64,000 nt of DNA from Nitrobacter sp051912485. GTDB taxonomy: Bacteria > Pseudomonadota > Alphaproteobacteria > Rhizobiales > Xanthobacteraceae. This document shows, one piece after another, positions 35,836 to 45,894 of the stretch. A program made the translations under genes and the position numbers. The notes beneath the pieces were generated by a model that had not been told where the DNA came from, did no database searches, and saw nothing but the letters and a program-made list of their open reading frames with translations. The stretch's first letter is position 1. The number at the start of each line of letters is the position of its first letter. The DNA is taken from positions 992,001-1,056,000 of the forward strand of contig NZ_CP196822.1 in assembly GCF_051912485.1 (NCBI RefSeq). The letters are read 5' to 3'.

Positions 35836-36498
35836 ATGCGCATTCTTCTGGTTGAAGATGACGAAATGGTCGGAGCGGCGGTGACGCAGGCGCTCAAAGA
35901 CGCCGCATATGCGGTGGATTGGGTCAACGACGGCCAAACCGCGATCGAAGCAGCGCGTGCGGTAACCTACGATCTCACGTTGCTCGATCTCGGGTTGCCA
36001 TCTCCAGATGGCACCGAAGTGCTGCGCGCCTTCCGGAAGATGAACCGGCAGTTGCCCGTCATCATCGTGACTGCCCGCGATGCGATCGATGATCGTATCC
36101 ACGGGCTTGACCTCGGCGCGGACGATTACCTCGTCAAGCCTTTCGAAATCCGAGAGCTTCTCGCGCGCATGCGGGCCATCCTGCGGCGGCAGGGAAGCGG
36201 AAGTTCCGCAATCTTGAGCAATGGTACGATAAGTCTTGACCCAGCAACCCACGAAGCCATTCACGATGGCGGCATGTCGCGCCTGACGGCACGGGAGTTC
36301 GCTCTTCTTCAGGCTCTCATGCTTCGCCCGGGCACGATCCTGTCGCGGGTTGATCTCGAACGGCACATCTACGGCTGGAACGAGGAGATCGAGAGCAACG
36401 CCGTCGAATTCCTGATCCATGCCATCCGCAAGAAGCTCGGGGCATCGTCGATCCGCAACGTCAGAGGCGTCGGCTGGATGGTCGATCGGTCATGTTGA
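35836..36498 (+). CDS. OmpR-family response regulator (QseB/PmrA-like)
   Basis: 220 residues. The receiver domain has the acidic pair EDDE, phospho-acceptor Asp51 in LTLLDLGLPSPDGTE, and Lys in DDYLVKPFEIRELLARM. The winged-helix DNA-binding domain (~125-218) has RLTAREFALLQALMLRPG and IESNAVEFLIHAIRKKLG. The kinase gene overlaps the stop by 7 bases. The protein probably autoregulates and controls the divergent DUF347 gene through the direct-repeat box. Confidence 0.93.
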   Translation: MRILLVEDDEMVGAAVTQALKDAAYAVDWVNDGQTAIEAARAVTYDLTLLDLGLPSPDGTEVLRAFRKMNRQLPVIIVTARDAIDDRIHGLDLGADDYLVKPFEIRELLARMRAILRRQGSGSSAILSNGTISLDPATHEAIHDGGMSRLTAREFALLQALMLRPGTILSRVDLERHIYGWNEEIESNAVEFLIHAIRKKLGASSIRNVRGVGWMVDRSC

Positions 36499-37808
36499 TC
36501 TCCTCGCTGCGCCGCCGACTCTTCACGGGACTCACCATATTCATCGTCGGGATGGCGCTCGCGGCGGGCTATCTCGCCTACCGATGGGCCTTCGATGAGG
36601 CGATGGAATTACAGGACGCGATCCTGTTGCAGGTGGGGTCGCTGGCGGCAAGGAACCATCTCTCGACCACACTTCCGTCGGAAGGAAACATTGACGGCGA
36701 GGCGCAGGTCGTCATCGAAGAGATCAAACCGGGCGCAGCGGCGGCCCCCCGGGGAAATCCGGTTTCCCAACTGCCAAGCGATCTTCCTGACGGGTTCCAG
36801 ACCGTCACGCGAGGCGGAACACAGTGGCGGATACTCGTTCGGACGCGTTCCGATGGAAGTCGCGTCGCCGTCGGTCAACCGACGGCCAACCGTGACGAGG
36901 TCGCGCAGGACAGCGCGCTGCGGACGATTGTGCCACTGGGAATCCTTGTCCCCTGCCTCATGGTGCTGATCGCGGTCGTGGTGGATCGAAGCCTGCGTCC
37001 TCTTTCCCGATTGGCAAGGCATCTTGACGCAAAGCAATCGGATCATTTGGAGAAGTTGCTGACGGAAGGAATCCCCACTGAGCTGCTTCCGTTCGTGGCA
37101 TCCATCAATCGCCTTCTCGAACGCATCGCAATGATGTTCGACAAACAGCGGCGGTTCGTCGCCGATGCCGCGCACGAGCTTCGCACACCCATCACCGCTC
37201 TGGTCGTCCAGGCTGAGAATCTGGAGCAGGCGGATCTTTCGAAGGACGGGCGCGATCGTCTCAATTCTCTCAAGACCGGCATTCGGAGGACCGGCCATCT
37301 GCTGGAGCAGCTGCTCGCGCTGGCGCGGTACGATAACGACGTTTCGGGAGGCAATCCGCAAGGCGAGTTCGATCGCGTCCTCAAGGAGGTGGTGGCCGAT
37401 CTGCTTCCCGCCGCACAGGACAGGTCGATTGATCTCGGTTTTGCTCGCATCGAACCCGTTTCGGTTCGGGTCGAACCTGTCGCCCTTACGGTGCTGGCTC
37501 GGAATCTGCTCGACAATGCCTTGAGACACACCTCCTCAGATGGACGAGTCGACGTGAGCCTGTTTGCCGAGAATGAGTTTGTGGTTTTTACGGTTGAGGA
37601 TACCGGATCCGGAATTCCGGATGCTGATCTAGATCGGATCTTCGAACCCTTCTTCCGGGGAAGCCATTCGCGCGGCGAGGGGACCGGTCTTGGTCTTTCG
37701 ATCGTGCGACGCATCGTGGAACAATGTTATGGGTCAATCCGACTTCAGAATAAACCAACCGCTGAAGGATCTGGCTTGCGGGCGACAGTCTGCTTCCCGC
37801 GGAAATGA
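36492..37808 (+). CDS. Sensor histidine kinase partner of the OmpR-type regulator (QseC/PmrB-like)
   Basis: 438 residues. Two membrane segments (~12-32 and ~145-165) enclose a periplasmic sensor of ~110 residues. The H-box is RRFVADAAHELRTPITAL with His228. The catalytic domain has NLLDNALRHT (N box), VEDTGSGIPD (G1) and GEGTGLGLSIV (G2). The ligand is unknown; in the QseC/PmrB family cations or small molecules are sensed. It overlaps the regulator gene, so production is coupled. Confidence 0.93.
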   Translation: MLISSLRRRLFTGLTIFIVGMALAAGYLAYRWAFDEAMELQDAILLQVGSLAARNHLSTTLPSEGNIDGEAQVVIEEIKPGAAAAPRGNPVSQLPSDLPDGFQTVTRGGTQWRILVRTRSDGSRVAVGQPTANRDEVAQDSALRTIVPLGILVPCLMVLIAVVVDRSLRPLSRLARHLDAKQSDHLEKLLTEGIPTELLPFVASINRLLERIAMMFDKQRRFVADAAHELRTPITALVVQAENLEQADLSKDGRDRLNSLKTGIRRTGHLLEQLLALARYDNDVSGGNPQGEFDRVLKEVVADLLPAAQDRSIDLGFARIEPVSVRVEPVALTVLARNLLDNALRHTSSDGRVDVSLFAENEFVVFTVEDTGSGIPDADLDRIFEPFFRGSHSRGEGTGLGLSIVRRIVEQCYGSIRLQNKPTAEGSGLRATVCFPRK

Positions 37809-37875
37809 ACGCATGTTGGTGTACAAGAGGTCGTGCTTCCATAGGAAGCGGATGATTGCCAGATGTAGGACCATT

Positions 37876-39408
37876 TCAAGATGCAGGGGACGCACTCGCG
37901 GGAACGATGGTGATAACGTATTTTTTTTGAGGTCCTGACCTTCCCAGAAATTTACGAGTGAGTACGACGTTTTTTACGATTACGTCCATTTCGGTAGTAG
38001 TCGCCCGACAGACAGCATCCTCCTCAAGGCAGACGATGATCAAGCCATTCATCGAAATGTCGGCACGATGGTCCGACAGCGTGTTGAGATTTGCGATATG
38101 CCTTTCCGGCAGATAGAACGACAAGCCGCTGACAATCTCCATAGATCCCGTAATCAGCGGCCTCTTGCTCGACAGACGGGACACTGCGGCGGCGACCTGC
38201 CGGTAGTGACCTGCATCCGGATCGTGAAACCAAAGATGATTGTATGCCAAGTAGGGCGACACGGCGAGCGCACCCAGCGTGAATGCAAGCGCGGCAACAC
38301 CGGTTCGTGCAACACCCCGAAAGGGAACAACAAGCAGCGGTGAGCTGAAAAGGACAATTGGGAGCAGCGCCCAATTGGGAAAGGTCCACAAGGCGGTAAG
38401 CCTATGCGGAAATGCCAAGTTTGCCAGCGCAGGTAACACGAGAGGAATGGCCAATAACAGCAAAGCTTGTTGTCGATCTTCATCACGTGGCCAGAACGTG
38501 TCAAAGCATGCGGCCCGACTTGGTCGAAGGCAAGCGAAGAATATTAGCGGTATCGCAACATAGGCGACGACCCCGCAAAGATAGAAAAGCGACACTGCCA
38601 CAGCCTTCCAAAAAGGAACGGGGGTCATTACAGTGTCTTGCAGGTAATGCTCGACCGGGTGTGCATGTTCGGTGAGAAGCCAGTAAAGATGAGGAGCGAC
38701 AACAAACGAAGCGCTCAGAGCCATCAGGTACGGTGCAGGCGAACGCCAAAAACGCTTTGTTCCCGTGCCGATGAAGGATGTAATTGCCATTCCGGCGACG
38801 AGATAGATAGCCCAGTACTTTCCGAGAAACGTTATTCCTGTAAAGAGTCCCGCCAGGAAAGAGTTAAAAGAGCCGAGCCCACGTCGCGCTCGCAGATAGA
38901 ACAGAACCGCGGCGGCCCAAAATGGCATCATCACGGTATTGGCGTTGAACTTTGCCGCGTGAAACGTGAATAGAGGTACGAACATCAGAGCAGCGATGCC
39001 AAGAAGCGCGCGATCTCTGTCAACATAGTCGCGCAGCAGCCGCCAGATGATGGCGAGCATCATGGCGACCATTGTCCCCGCTAAAAGATACGCCGCCCAA
39101 TCGGCGCGCGGAAACGCCATAAACCAGAGTTTAAAGATCCACGCCGAGAGCGGTGGGTGCTTGAATCCGAGCGAAAAGCTTTCTGACCACAGCGACTCTT
39201 CGCTGATGTCAGAATGAACGTCGATCGTCTGGTGCGACACCTCTTGGAAACACACCCACAGCACCAAAAAGGCGATGAGGGATACAGTGATAATCTTGCC
39301 TTCGCCGTTTGCGGCCAAAGTGCGATCAGCAGCACTAACGATTTTCTGAAGAACGACAGGCGTTCGTAGAAAACGACCGAATCCTATCCTCGGGTTTGCG
39401 GTTGACAC
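37876..39408 (-). CDS. GT39-type membrane glycosyltransferase (PMT_2 / ArnT-like)
   Basis: 510 residues with about eleven membrane segments. The first periplasmic loop holds the Asp-containing motif EVSHQTIDVHSDISEESLW and HPPLSAW typical of this superfamily, which transfers sugars from polyprenyl phosphate donors in the periplasm. It lies convergent with the histidine kinase gene (67 bases between stops). Related enzymes modify lipid A or glycans; the substrate here cannot be told. PmrA-like control of lipid A modification enzymes is known elsewhere, which makes the proximity notable. Confidence 0.82.
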   Translation of the reverse strand: MSTANPRIGFGRFLRTPVVLQKIVSAADRTLAANGEGKIITVSLIAFLVLWVCFQEVSHQTIDVHSDISEESLWSESFSLGFKHPPLSAWIFKLWFMAFPRADWAAYLLAGTMVAMMLAIIWRLLRDYVDRDRALLGIAALMFVPLFTFHAAKFNANTVMMPFWAAAVLFYLRARRGLGSFNSFLAGLFTGITFLGKYWAIYLVAGMAITSFIGTGTKRFWRSPAPYLMALSASFVVAPHLYWLLTEHAHPVEHYLQDTVMTPVPFWKAVAVSLFYLCGVVAYVAIPLIFFACLRPSRAACFDTFWPRDEDRQQALLLLAIPLVLPALANLAFPHRLTALWTFPNWALLPIVLFSSPLLVVPFRGVARTGVAALAFTLGALAVSPYLAYNHLWFHDPDAGHYRQVAAAVSRLSSKRPLITGSMEIVSGLSFYLPERHIANLNTLSDHRADISMNGLIIVCLEEDAVCRATTTEMDVIVKNVVLTRKFLGRSGPQKKYVITIVPASASPAS

Positions 39409-39504
39409 TACACATGCACTCCAGATTCCGATTGAAAAAGTCTTTCTTAAGACTCACCCTGTTGCCCGACGGGGCTATGCCCAAAGTTGGTGACGGCATA
39501 GCCG

Positions 39505-39785
39505 GTCAGGCGGCGGCGGTCGCGGAATGACGCTCGCTCGGCTTGGTGATGACCTCGATCCCGTCGTTGAATGTCACACCAAGAACGAGTTTTGGCAACT
39601 GGATGTGGCCATCGAGACGGCGCCAGATTTCTGTGCAGCATCAAGCAGTTTAAAGACTATCGCGAGCGCGGTCCTGTTCCACAGACAGCTCTTCGGATCG
39701 TGCGGTGGCGCACAGTGGCGAAGATGCTTTCAATGGGATTGGTCGTCCGCAGGTGTTTCCAGTGCTCGGCTCGTTCCCGTTCGCG
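39505..39785 (-). pseudogene. C-terminal remnant of an IS256-family (mutator) transposase
   Basis: Minus strand reads HWKHLRTTNPIESIFATVRH, then CLWNRTALAIVFKLLDAAQK in another frame, then RRLDGHIQLPKLVLGVTFND and a stop at 39505. These are the conserved C-terminal motifs of IS256 transposases. At least two frameshifts and loss of the N-terminal two-thirds make it dead. Confidence 0.85.
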
Positions 39786-40138
39786 TCATTCCGGACCCGC
39801 AGGAGCGCAGATGGCAAGCAGTGAGGGACCGTTGACGACGCGTGGCGGTGTCGTCTTCGGATTGCCGTATCATTGTCGAGCAGGAGCCGATTGCGGACCG
39901 AAGCTGCTGTGCGGGCAACCACAACATTCACCGCAGGGGCATGATCCATCGACTAGGCAAGCCGCGGCTTTGCGTTCCTCAACGCCGCCGATGTGGCCTA
40001 TGCGATCAGCATGGAAATCCACGACCAGGGCCGGTCGGGGAAATGTATTTGTCGGTGACGGCTTCACAGATCGTCTCCGGATCGACTTCATCATGTGACC
40101 GTGCGCGTCGGTTTAGAGCGTCATGAATAGTAGGTTCC
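39786..40138. other. Gap between transposase remnants, nothing recognised
   Basis: About 350 bases of short frames in all directions, no family resemblance found. Probably further mobile-element debris. Confidence 0.4.
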
Positions 40139-40450
40139 TCAATTTAGCGGTTCCCGCCGCCACAGGATTGATCCCAAGCGAACACCAGCGCGACAAAATT
40201 TGGTCCAAGGTCGATCGAAGTATTGAGCGAGATCGCGTTCATGTCGCGATGAGCGAACGCGGCCCCAATAATGCGCGATTCCGCAAGCCTCCATGCCGAC
40301 CAGGCAAGGCGTCAGGGCACGGAAGAAAGGCAGGATGTCCGATCGGCGCAGCTTCTTTTTGAGAGCGGTCTTGCCAGACGCGTCGACGCCATGCAGCTGA
40401 AAAACATTTTTTGCGAGATCAAGACCAATTGTCACAGGTTTCGAACTCAA
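40139..40450 (-). pseudogene. N-terminal remnant of an IS110-family transposase
   Basis: Starts at ATG 40450: KPVTIGLDLAKNVFQLHGVD (first Asp of the DEDD domain), KKKLRRSDILPFFRAL and LVGMEACGIAHYWGR. After ~68 residues the family resemblance stops and the rest of the frame is unrelated. It is a third, distinct IS110 type in this window. Confidence 0.85.
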
Positions 40451-40657
40451 TAGACACCCCAGTTCGCGTTGACGGACGAGATTTTCGCCGCACCGATGAA
40501 ATCTGCAATCTTGGGGGCAGGCGTCGTTCGCACCGTCACACCGGATGCTGAATAGCTGCTCTCAGTCCCGAACAATAATTTCGACATCAAACACAATGGA
40601 TCAGAACATCATAAGAGGGGGTAACCTATCGCATCGCGACTGGACTCCTCGCCATCG

Positions 40658-40774
40658 TTAGGGCAACGACAATCGCTGAAATAGGGTGAAGATCCCCAGG
40701 CAAACAGCTACGATAAGAAAGATCAAAAATCCCACGCGGAGGGTAAGCTGCTTGCGGTTAAAGCGATTTCGCAT
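40658..40774 (-). CDS. Predicted 38-residue single-span membrane peptide
   Basis: ATG 40774 to TAA 40658: a basic head (MRNRFNRKQLTLR) followed by a strongly hydrophobic helix (VGFLIFLIVAVCLGIFTLF) and a short tail. It lies 29 bases after the stop of the ABC ATPase gene, same strand, so it may be the last gene of that operon. The positive-inside head and clean helix are seen directly; existence as a real gene is inferred. No strong ribosome-binding site was noted. Confidence 0.45.
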   Translation of the reverse strand: MRNRFNRKQLTLRVGFLIFLIVAVCLGIFTLFQRLSLP

Positions 40775-40803
40775 CCGGTCTTCGAAATGCGACTAAGACG
40801 CAC

Positions 40804-42114
40804 TCAATGCGGATTTTCAAGGCTGAATAGTTCCGATTGTTCATCGTAGGCGAATAGCTCCGCGTAGCGTGCCCACGAGACGATTGTTTTCAGCGTCTCA
40901 TGCGCCTGATCTTCCGCCATATAATCCTCAAGTTCGTTGCGGAAGCGGGCGACGGGCGCCGCGTGCGAAGGCCGCTCGTCGAGTACCCGCCGAATCAGAC
41001 CCATGACCGGCACATAATTGATGAGATGCTCGGCGAACAGTTTCTTGCGGGCGTCGGTTTCGAGGTGGGCAAACCGCTTGCCGGCTTCCGTCAGCACCAG
41101 ATCGCCTTCGCTCAGTTGGGCAAACCGCAACAATTGTAGGGATTCGCCGAGATGGAATAGTTCGTCGGCTTCGAGTTGCAGGCTGCTGGCAAGAACCGGC
41201 AAATCGGCGTGGCCGTTATAGGGTGGCCCCGCGAGCGTCTCGATCAGACCCGAAAGCACGTTGGACGAGACGTGCCGGAGGATCATGCCGACGCCTGTGC
41301 CGTGAATGCCCTCGATGGTGGGCGCTCTCGGTTCCGCGCGCTGTGTCATGCGCGCATAGATGTTATCGACGAGCTGCCGGAATGTCGGATCAAGACGATT
41401 GCGCGGATGCGGCAGATCGACCTTGATCTCGGCGGCCACGCGTCCTGGATTCGACGAAAACACGAGAATGCGGTCGCACATCAGCACCGCCTCCTCGATA
41501 TTGTGCGTCACCATCAGCACCGACTTGATCGGCAGCCGGCCTTCGATCCACAGATCGATCAGGTCGGTGCGCAGCGTCTCGGCGGTCAGCACGTCGAGGG
41601 CTGAAAACGGCTCATCCATCAGCAGAAGGTCCGGGTGCACGACCAGCGCGCGCGCAAACCCGACGCGCTGGCGCATGCCGCCCGACAGTTCCTTCGGATA
41701 GGCCGATTCGAATCCGTCGAGACCGATCAGGTCGATTGCAGCGAGCGCGCGTGTGCGGCGCTCCGAGCTCTCGATCCCAAGAGCCTCCAGTCCCAATTCG
41801 ACGTTCTGCAGTACGGTCAGCCAAGGAAACAGCGCAAAGGACTGAAACACCATCGATACGCCGTTCGGCGGTCCGACGATGGTCTCGCCGCGGCATTTCG
41901 CATCGCCCGAGGATGGCGCGATCAGGCCGGCGATGATGCGCAGCAGTGTCGATTTGCCGGATCCGGATCGGCCGAGCAGGCCTACGATCTCTCCGGAATG
42001 GATGGTCAGGTCTACTTTCTCCAATACCAAAAGGTCCTCGCCGCTTCCTTTCGAAAAGGACCGGCAGACGCCGCGGATATCGAGAAGGCTGGCTTTGTTG
42101 ACTTGTTCGAGCAT
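40804..42114 (-). CDS. ABC transporter ATP-binding protein, nitrate/sulfonate/bicarbonate type with AAA-associated C-terminal domain
   Basis: 436 residues. The nucleotide-binding domain (~1-260) has Walker A GRSGSGKS (48-55), signature LSGGMRQRV (143-151), Walker B LLLMDEPFSALD and H-loop VTHNIEEA. A second domain (~290-430; GMILRHVSSNVLSGLIE, FHLGESLQLL) matches the AAA-associated C-terminal domain found on some NitT/TauT-type ATPases. It energises the double permease encoded 13 bases upstream. No substrate-binding protein is in the cluster. Confidence 0.9.
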   Translation of the reverse strand: MLEQVNKASLLDIRGVCRSFSKGSGEDLLVLEKVDLTIHSGEIVGLLGRSGSGKSTLLRIIAGLIAPSSGDAKCRGETIVGPPNGVSMVFQSFALFPWLTVLQNVELGLEALGIESSERRTRALAAIDLIGLDGFESAYPKELSGGMRQRVGFARALVVHPDLLLMDEPFSALDVLTAETLRTDLIDLWIEGRLPIKSVLMVTHNIEEAVLMCDRILVFSSNPGRVAAEIKVDLPHPRNRLDPTFRQLVDNIYARMTQRAEPRAPTIEGIHGTGVGMILRHVSSNVLSGLIETLAGPPYNGHADLPVLASSLQLEADELFHLGESLQLLRFAQLSEGDLVLTEAGKRFAHLETDARKKLFAEHLINYVPVMGLIRRVLDERPSHAAPVARFRNELEDYMAEDQAHETLKTIVSWARYAELFAYDEQSELFSLENPH

Positions 42115-42127
42115 GAGCTTTTCCTGA

Positions 42128-43864
42128 TCATCCGAGGCGAAGGCGTCGTTCTGCGAAGGCGTACAAAGGCCTCCAGAGTAGCCGGTTGAACAGTGTCACC
42201 AGGACGCACATGACGGCGATGCCGAGGATCACGCGTGAGAAGTCTCCGGACGCGGTTGCTTCAGCGATATAGGCGCCAAGGCCCGTTGCAGTCAGGTGCG
42301 TGTCACCCCAGCTCGCAACCTCCGCGACGATCGATGCATTCCATGATCCGCCCGACGCGGTAATCGCCCCAGTGACGTAATATGGGAAAATCCCCGGCAA
42401 GATAACCTTTATCCACCACCGCCATCCCTTCAGGTGGAAGCTTCCGGCGGCCTCACGAAGGTCGGTCGGGAACGCGCTGGCGCCCGCGATGACGTTGAAC
42501 AGGATGTACCACTGGGTTCCCAGGATCATCAGCGGACTGAGCCAAATGTTCGCGTTCAATCCATAGCGAACGATGATCACCACGAAGACCGGGAAAGCCA
42601 GATTTGCAGGAAACGCCGCAAGGAACTGCGCAAGCGGCTGGATTCGTTCGGCCAGCTTCGGCCGCAGTCCGATCCAGACCCCGACCGGCACCCATATCAG
42701 GGTCGCGAGCGTAATCAACACGATCACACGCGCCAGCGTGATGAAGCCGTATCCGAACGCGCTGACGACGTCCGATGGGCCCAAAGTCGCTGAGAGATAT
42801 TGATAGATCCTCCAGGCGGCGTAGCCGGTGCTGACGATGATAAGGGCAAGCCAGACGGCATCGACGACGCGCGACGGTTGGCGGCTCCCCCTCGTTGCCA
42901 TTCTCAATCGGCTTGGAAGCGCGATGTGCAAATTCGAGATAGCTTTGTTGAGTGCCGCGAACGGATAGGTCAGCGCCCGCAAGGCCCGCGTCCGACGAAA
43001 CAAATCGAGCATCCAGGATGTCGGGGCGGTCGCCGAGGCGGTCTGCTCGAAGCGGAATTTGTCGGCCCAGGCCACCACTGGACGAAACAGCAATTGATCA
43101 TAGGCGATGATCACCAGAAACATCGTCAGGATCGCATAGCCGATCGCGGGAAGATCCCGCTTCTGTATCCCTAGAGCAACGTAGGAGCCGATGCCAGGCA
43201 ACGTGACCGTGGTGTCGCCGACGGTGATAGCCTCGGATGCGACGACAAAGAACCAGCCGCCTGACAGCGACATCATCGTGTTCCAGATCAGACCTGGCAT
43301 GGCAAACGGAACGTCGAGCCGCCAGAAGCGCTGCCATCCACTGAGATGGAAGCTTTGGGACGCCTCTTCCAGGTCCTTCGGAACGTTGCGCATCGACTGA
43401 TACATGCTGAAAGTCATGTTCCAGGCCTGGCTGGTGAAGATTGCGAACACGCAGGCGAGCTCGGCGCCGAACACGCGGCCCGGAAACAAGTTCATGAAAA
43501 AGACGACTGTGAAGGTCAGAAAGCCAAGAATGGGCACCGACTGCAGTATATCGAGCAGCGGGATCAGCACCATCTCTGCGCGCCGGCTTTTGGCGGCCAA
43601 GGCCGCATAGATGAAGGTGAAGATAATCGAACAGATGATCGCCAGCAGCATCCGCAGCGTCGTCCGCAGCGCATAGACCGGAAGATTGGCCGGATCGAGC
43701 GATACCGGGGTCACGTCGAGCGCCGACAGAGGCAATGTCGTTTGCTCGCCGCCATAGACGATCAGCACCATGGCGCCGATCACGAAGAGCAGTGCAACGA
43801 TGTCCCAGATGTTGGGCCGCAGCGCCTGCCCCAATCTCGGGGTCAGAATTTCTTGAAGCGTCAT
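42128..43864 (-). CDS. ABC transporter permease with two fused membrane domains
   Basis: 578 residues. Two permease domains occur in tandem (~60-270 and ~350-575). Each has an EAA-type loop: EEASQSFHLSGWQRFWRLDVP and REAAGSFHLKGWRWWIKVILP. NitT/TauT-type permeases normally have one domain and dimerise; here one chain supplies both halves. It is 14 bases after the porin gene and 13 bases before the ATPase gene. Substrate unknown. Confidence 0.9.
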   Translation of the reverse strand: MTLQEILTPRLGQALRPNIWDIVALLFVIGAMVLIVYGGEQTTLPLSALDVTPVSLDPANLPVYALRTTLRMLLAIICSIIFTFIYAALAAKSRRAEMVLIPLLDILQSVPILGFLTFTVVFFMNLFPGRVFGAELACVFAIFTSQAWNMTFSMYQSMRNVPKDLEEASQSFHLSGWQRFWRLDVPFAMPGLIWNTMMSLSGGWFFVVASEAITVGDTTVTLPGIGSYVALGIQKRDLPAIGYAILTMFLVIIAYDQLLFRPVVAWADKFRFEQTASATAPTSWMLDLFRRTRALRALTYPFAALNKAISNLHIALPSRLRMATRGSRQPSRVVDAVWLALIIVSTGYAAWRIYQYLSATLGPSDVVSAFGYGFITLARVIVLITLATLIWVPVGVWIGLRPKLAERIQPLAQFLAAFPANLAFPVFVVIIVRYGLNANIWLSPLMILGTQWYILFNVIAGASAFPTDLREAAGSFHLKGWRWWIKVILPGIFPYYVTGAITASGGSWNASIVAEVASWGDTHLTATGLGAYIAEATASGDFSRVILGIAVMCVLVTLFNRLLWRPLYAFAERRLRLG

Positions 43865-43878
43865 AGGTGCCGCCTTGT

Positions 43879-45894
43879 TCAGAACTCGCCATGCAGGCGT
43901 CCTGAGAAAATCGAGACCGGTCCACGGTCGGCGTTGTACGCAGGATTCATCACGAGTTGATAGTCGGCGGTGAAGGTGAAATTCTTGTCTATAGAGTAAG
44001 CGTAGTAGGTCTCGATGATTTTTTCGGTTCGGTAGTTGAGCTGACCATCGCCGATCAAAAGGCCGATGCCGCCGGCCGCGAGGAAGTCGCGGTGCGCGGC
44101 GGAAAGACCGTTGATGGCGCCGCCAACGCCGATTGTATCGCTCGGGCGTCCCCAGTAACTGCCCTTGATCGACACGCCGCCCGAAATGCTCCGGTCAATA
44201 TCGGTGAACGATAATATTTCGTTCTGGCCATCGTTCCAGCTGGCCCGAACGAAAAGCCCGACGTCCTTGGCGATCTGCTGCTCCACATTGGCATAGAAAC
44301 CGTATTTGGGCAGCGTATGGCGGATGCTCGCCGTTGTCGCATTGATGTCGAGCGTAGGATCGGCCGCCACCATCGCTAGCGCCTGGCGATAGCTGGCGGT
44401 GTTGCCCTGGTTTCCAAACGCGCCAAGCCTGAGTTTGCCCGGTTGATCGAGTATCTTGTAGCGTTGCTCCAGTTCAACGATCGCGCCAGCGCCCTTGTAG
44501 GTCAGCACGTCGCTGTTGGGAGCCGTGGGCACCTCGAACACGCCGGCTCGCACCGCCCAATCTTTGCGATTGAGTTCGACCACGGCGCCGCGCGTATAGC
44601 CCGGCAGGTCGGCGGGAAAATCGTAGGCGCCCGACGACCACATCGCCCAGTTCATGAAGTCCGCGCGAGGATCCTTGGCGTAGGAATTGCCGTCGAAGAA
44701 GTCGCCGATCGCAAAGCGCCCGGCAATCACCGTGACGCGGTCGATGTCACGCTTGCCGGCGAGCTGATTTGGTGCATCAGCGACGTCTTCCTGTTCGCCG
44801 CCGAGACCGAAAGTCTGTTTGAAATAATAGCGCTGCGGCCGGATTTTCGGGAACGCGGAACCGGCCTTCTGCGCCTCTCCATTGGGAAAGCCGGCGAGGC
44901 CCAGCGTGCCGTTCAGGCCGAAGCCCTGCGCAAGCTCCGGGTTGAAATAGAATTCCCCGCCCTGCCAAAGCCGCACGCCCAGGAAGGCCGTCGTGGTCCA
45001 GGTTTCCTGGGCCTGGCCACTTCCGGGAAGACTGTTGGTGCCCGCGTAGGGCGAGCGGAACGACGGATAGGCCGTGGGCAGGAATGTGGTTTGCGCATGC
45101 CCGTTCCAGTCGGTCGATTCCGGAAGCGCGGTCGGTCCGTTGGTGGAACCCGGCGTCGCCCAAGGCGGCGTATCGCCAAACCGGTAGTTCAGACCGAATT
45201 TGAAGAGGTGGATACGGGGATCGACGTTGACGCCAAGCGACCCAAAGCCGCTCAGATCGTACATCCGGCGCGACAGGTCGATGTAGTCATATTCGGTCTT
45301 TGCGCTCCAGTTGCCGCTCACGGCGAATTCGACGCCGGCGCCGGCGGTCCAGCCGGTGTGGTAGTGCCCGAGCGATGAGACGATACTCCCCGTATCGTCA
45401 TTGATATTGATGTGCGTATGCCCCCAGGCGAATCCGGCGGTCAGATAGGGCAGCCATGTTCCGAACGCGTATCCGATCCGCCCACGCACGGTGCCGACGT
45501 AATCGGGCGCTGTGTGGAAAGGAGCGGGCGTGAGCGCCGGGCCGTCCTGCGGGCTCGTGAACGACGCACCCGCCTCCACACCGAGCACGACATGGTTTGT
45601 AAACTGGCGATTATAGCCGGTTTGAAAGCCGCCGATCAGCCCCGTGACTGAATGTGGAAAGAACACGCCTTGTTCGGGGAGAGGATTGGTGCCGGGGCCG
45701 AGGTTGCCGCCGCCGTAGCCGAAATGGCCGCCCAGATAAAACCCCGTCCAATCGTAGATGGCCGAGCGCACCGGCGCCTTGGTCGCCAGGCGCGGGGGCA
45801 GGTCGGCCGCGACCGCTTGGGAACAAGCGGCCAGGAAAACACCCGCCCGGCTTCCAAACACATAAATCCGCTTCACCACCCATACCTCAATCAA
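43879..45894 (-). CDS. OprB-type carbohydrate porin fused to an N-terminal Omp25/RopB-like beta-barrel
   Basis: 671 residues. The N-terminus has a signal (AGVFLAACSQAVAA, ~15-30) and then an Omp25/31-like barrel (~42-265): WTGFYLGGHFGYGGG, GYNRQFTNHVVLGVEAG, WTAGAGVEFAVSGNWSAKTEYDY, ending KFGLNYRFG. From ~300 an OprB-type porin follows: ETWTTTAFLGVRLWQGGEFYFNPEL, GRFAIGDFFDGNSYAKDPR, and a C-terminal TADYQLVMNPAYN ending in Phe. Two complete-looking barrels in one chain is unusual but I recall it in Bradyrhizobium. It is first in a porin-permease-ATPase gene order, suggesting uptake across both membranes. Confidence 0.85.
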   Translation of the reverse strand: MIEVWVVKRIYVFGSRAGVFLAACSQAVAADLPPRLATKAPVRSAIYDWTGFYLGGHFGYGGGNLGPGTNPLPEQGVFFPHSVTGLIGGFQTGYNRQFTNHVVLGVEAGASFTSPQDGPALTPAPFHTAPDYVGTVRGRIGYAFGTWLPYLTAGFAWGHTHININDDTGSIVSSLGHYHTGWTAGAGVEFAVSGNWSAKTEYDYIDLSRRMYDLSGFGSLGVNVDPRIHLFKFGLNYRFGDTPPWATPGSTNGPTALPESTDWNGHAQTTFLPTAYPSFRSPYAGTNSLPGSGQAQETWTTTAFLGVRLWQGGEFYFNPELAQGFGLNGTLGLAGFPNGEAQKAGSAFPKIRPQRYYFKQTFGLGGEQEDVADAPNQLAGKRDIDRVTVIAGRFAIGDFFDGNSYAKDPRADFMNWAMWSSGAYDFPADLPGYTRGAVVELNRKDWAVRAGVFEVPTAPNSDVLTYKGAGAIVELEQRYKILDQPGKLRLGAFGNQGNTASYRQALAMVAADPTLDINATTASIRHTLPKYGFYANVEQQIAKDVGLFVRASWNDGQNEILSFTDIDRSISGGVSIKGSYWGRPSDTIGVGGAINGLSAAHRDFLAAGGIGLLIGDGQLNYRTEKIIETYYAYSIDKNFTFTADYQLVMNPAYNADRGPVSIFSGRLHGEF

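Noticed and set aside
37043..37714. 223-codon minus-strand frame opposite the histidine kinase
   Set aside because: The kinase motifs on the plus strand are complete; the frame is a shadow.
44443..45378. 311-codon plus-strand frame opposite the fused porin
   Set aside because: The minus-strand porin has clear barrel patterns; this frame has none.
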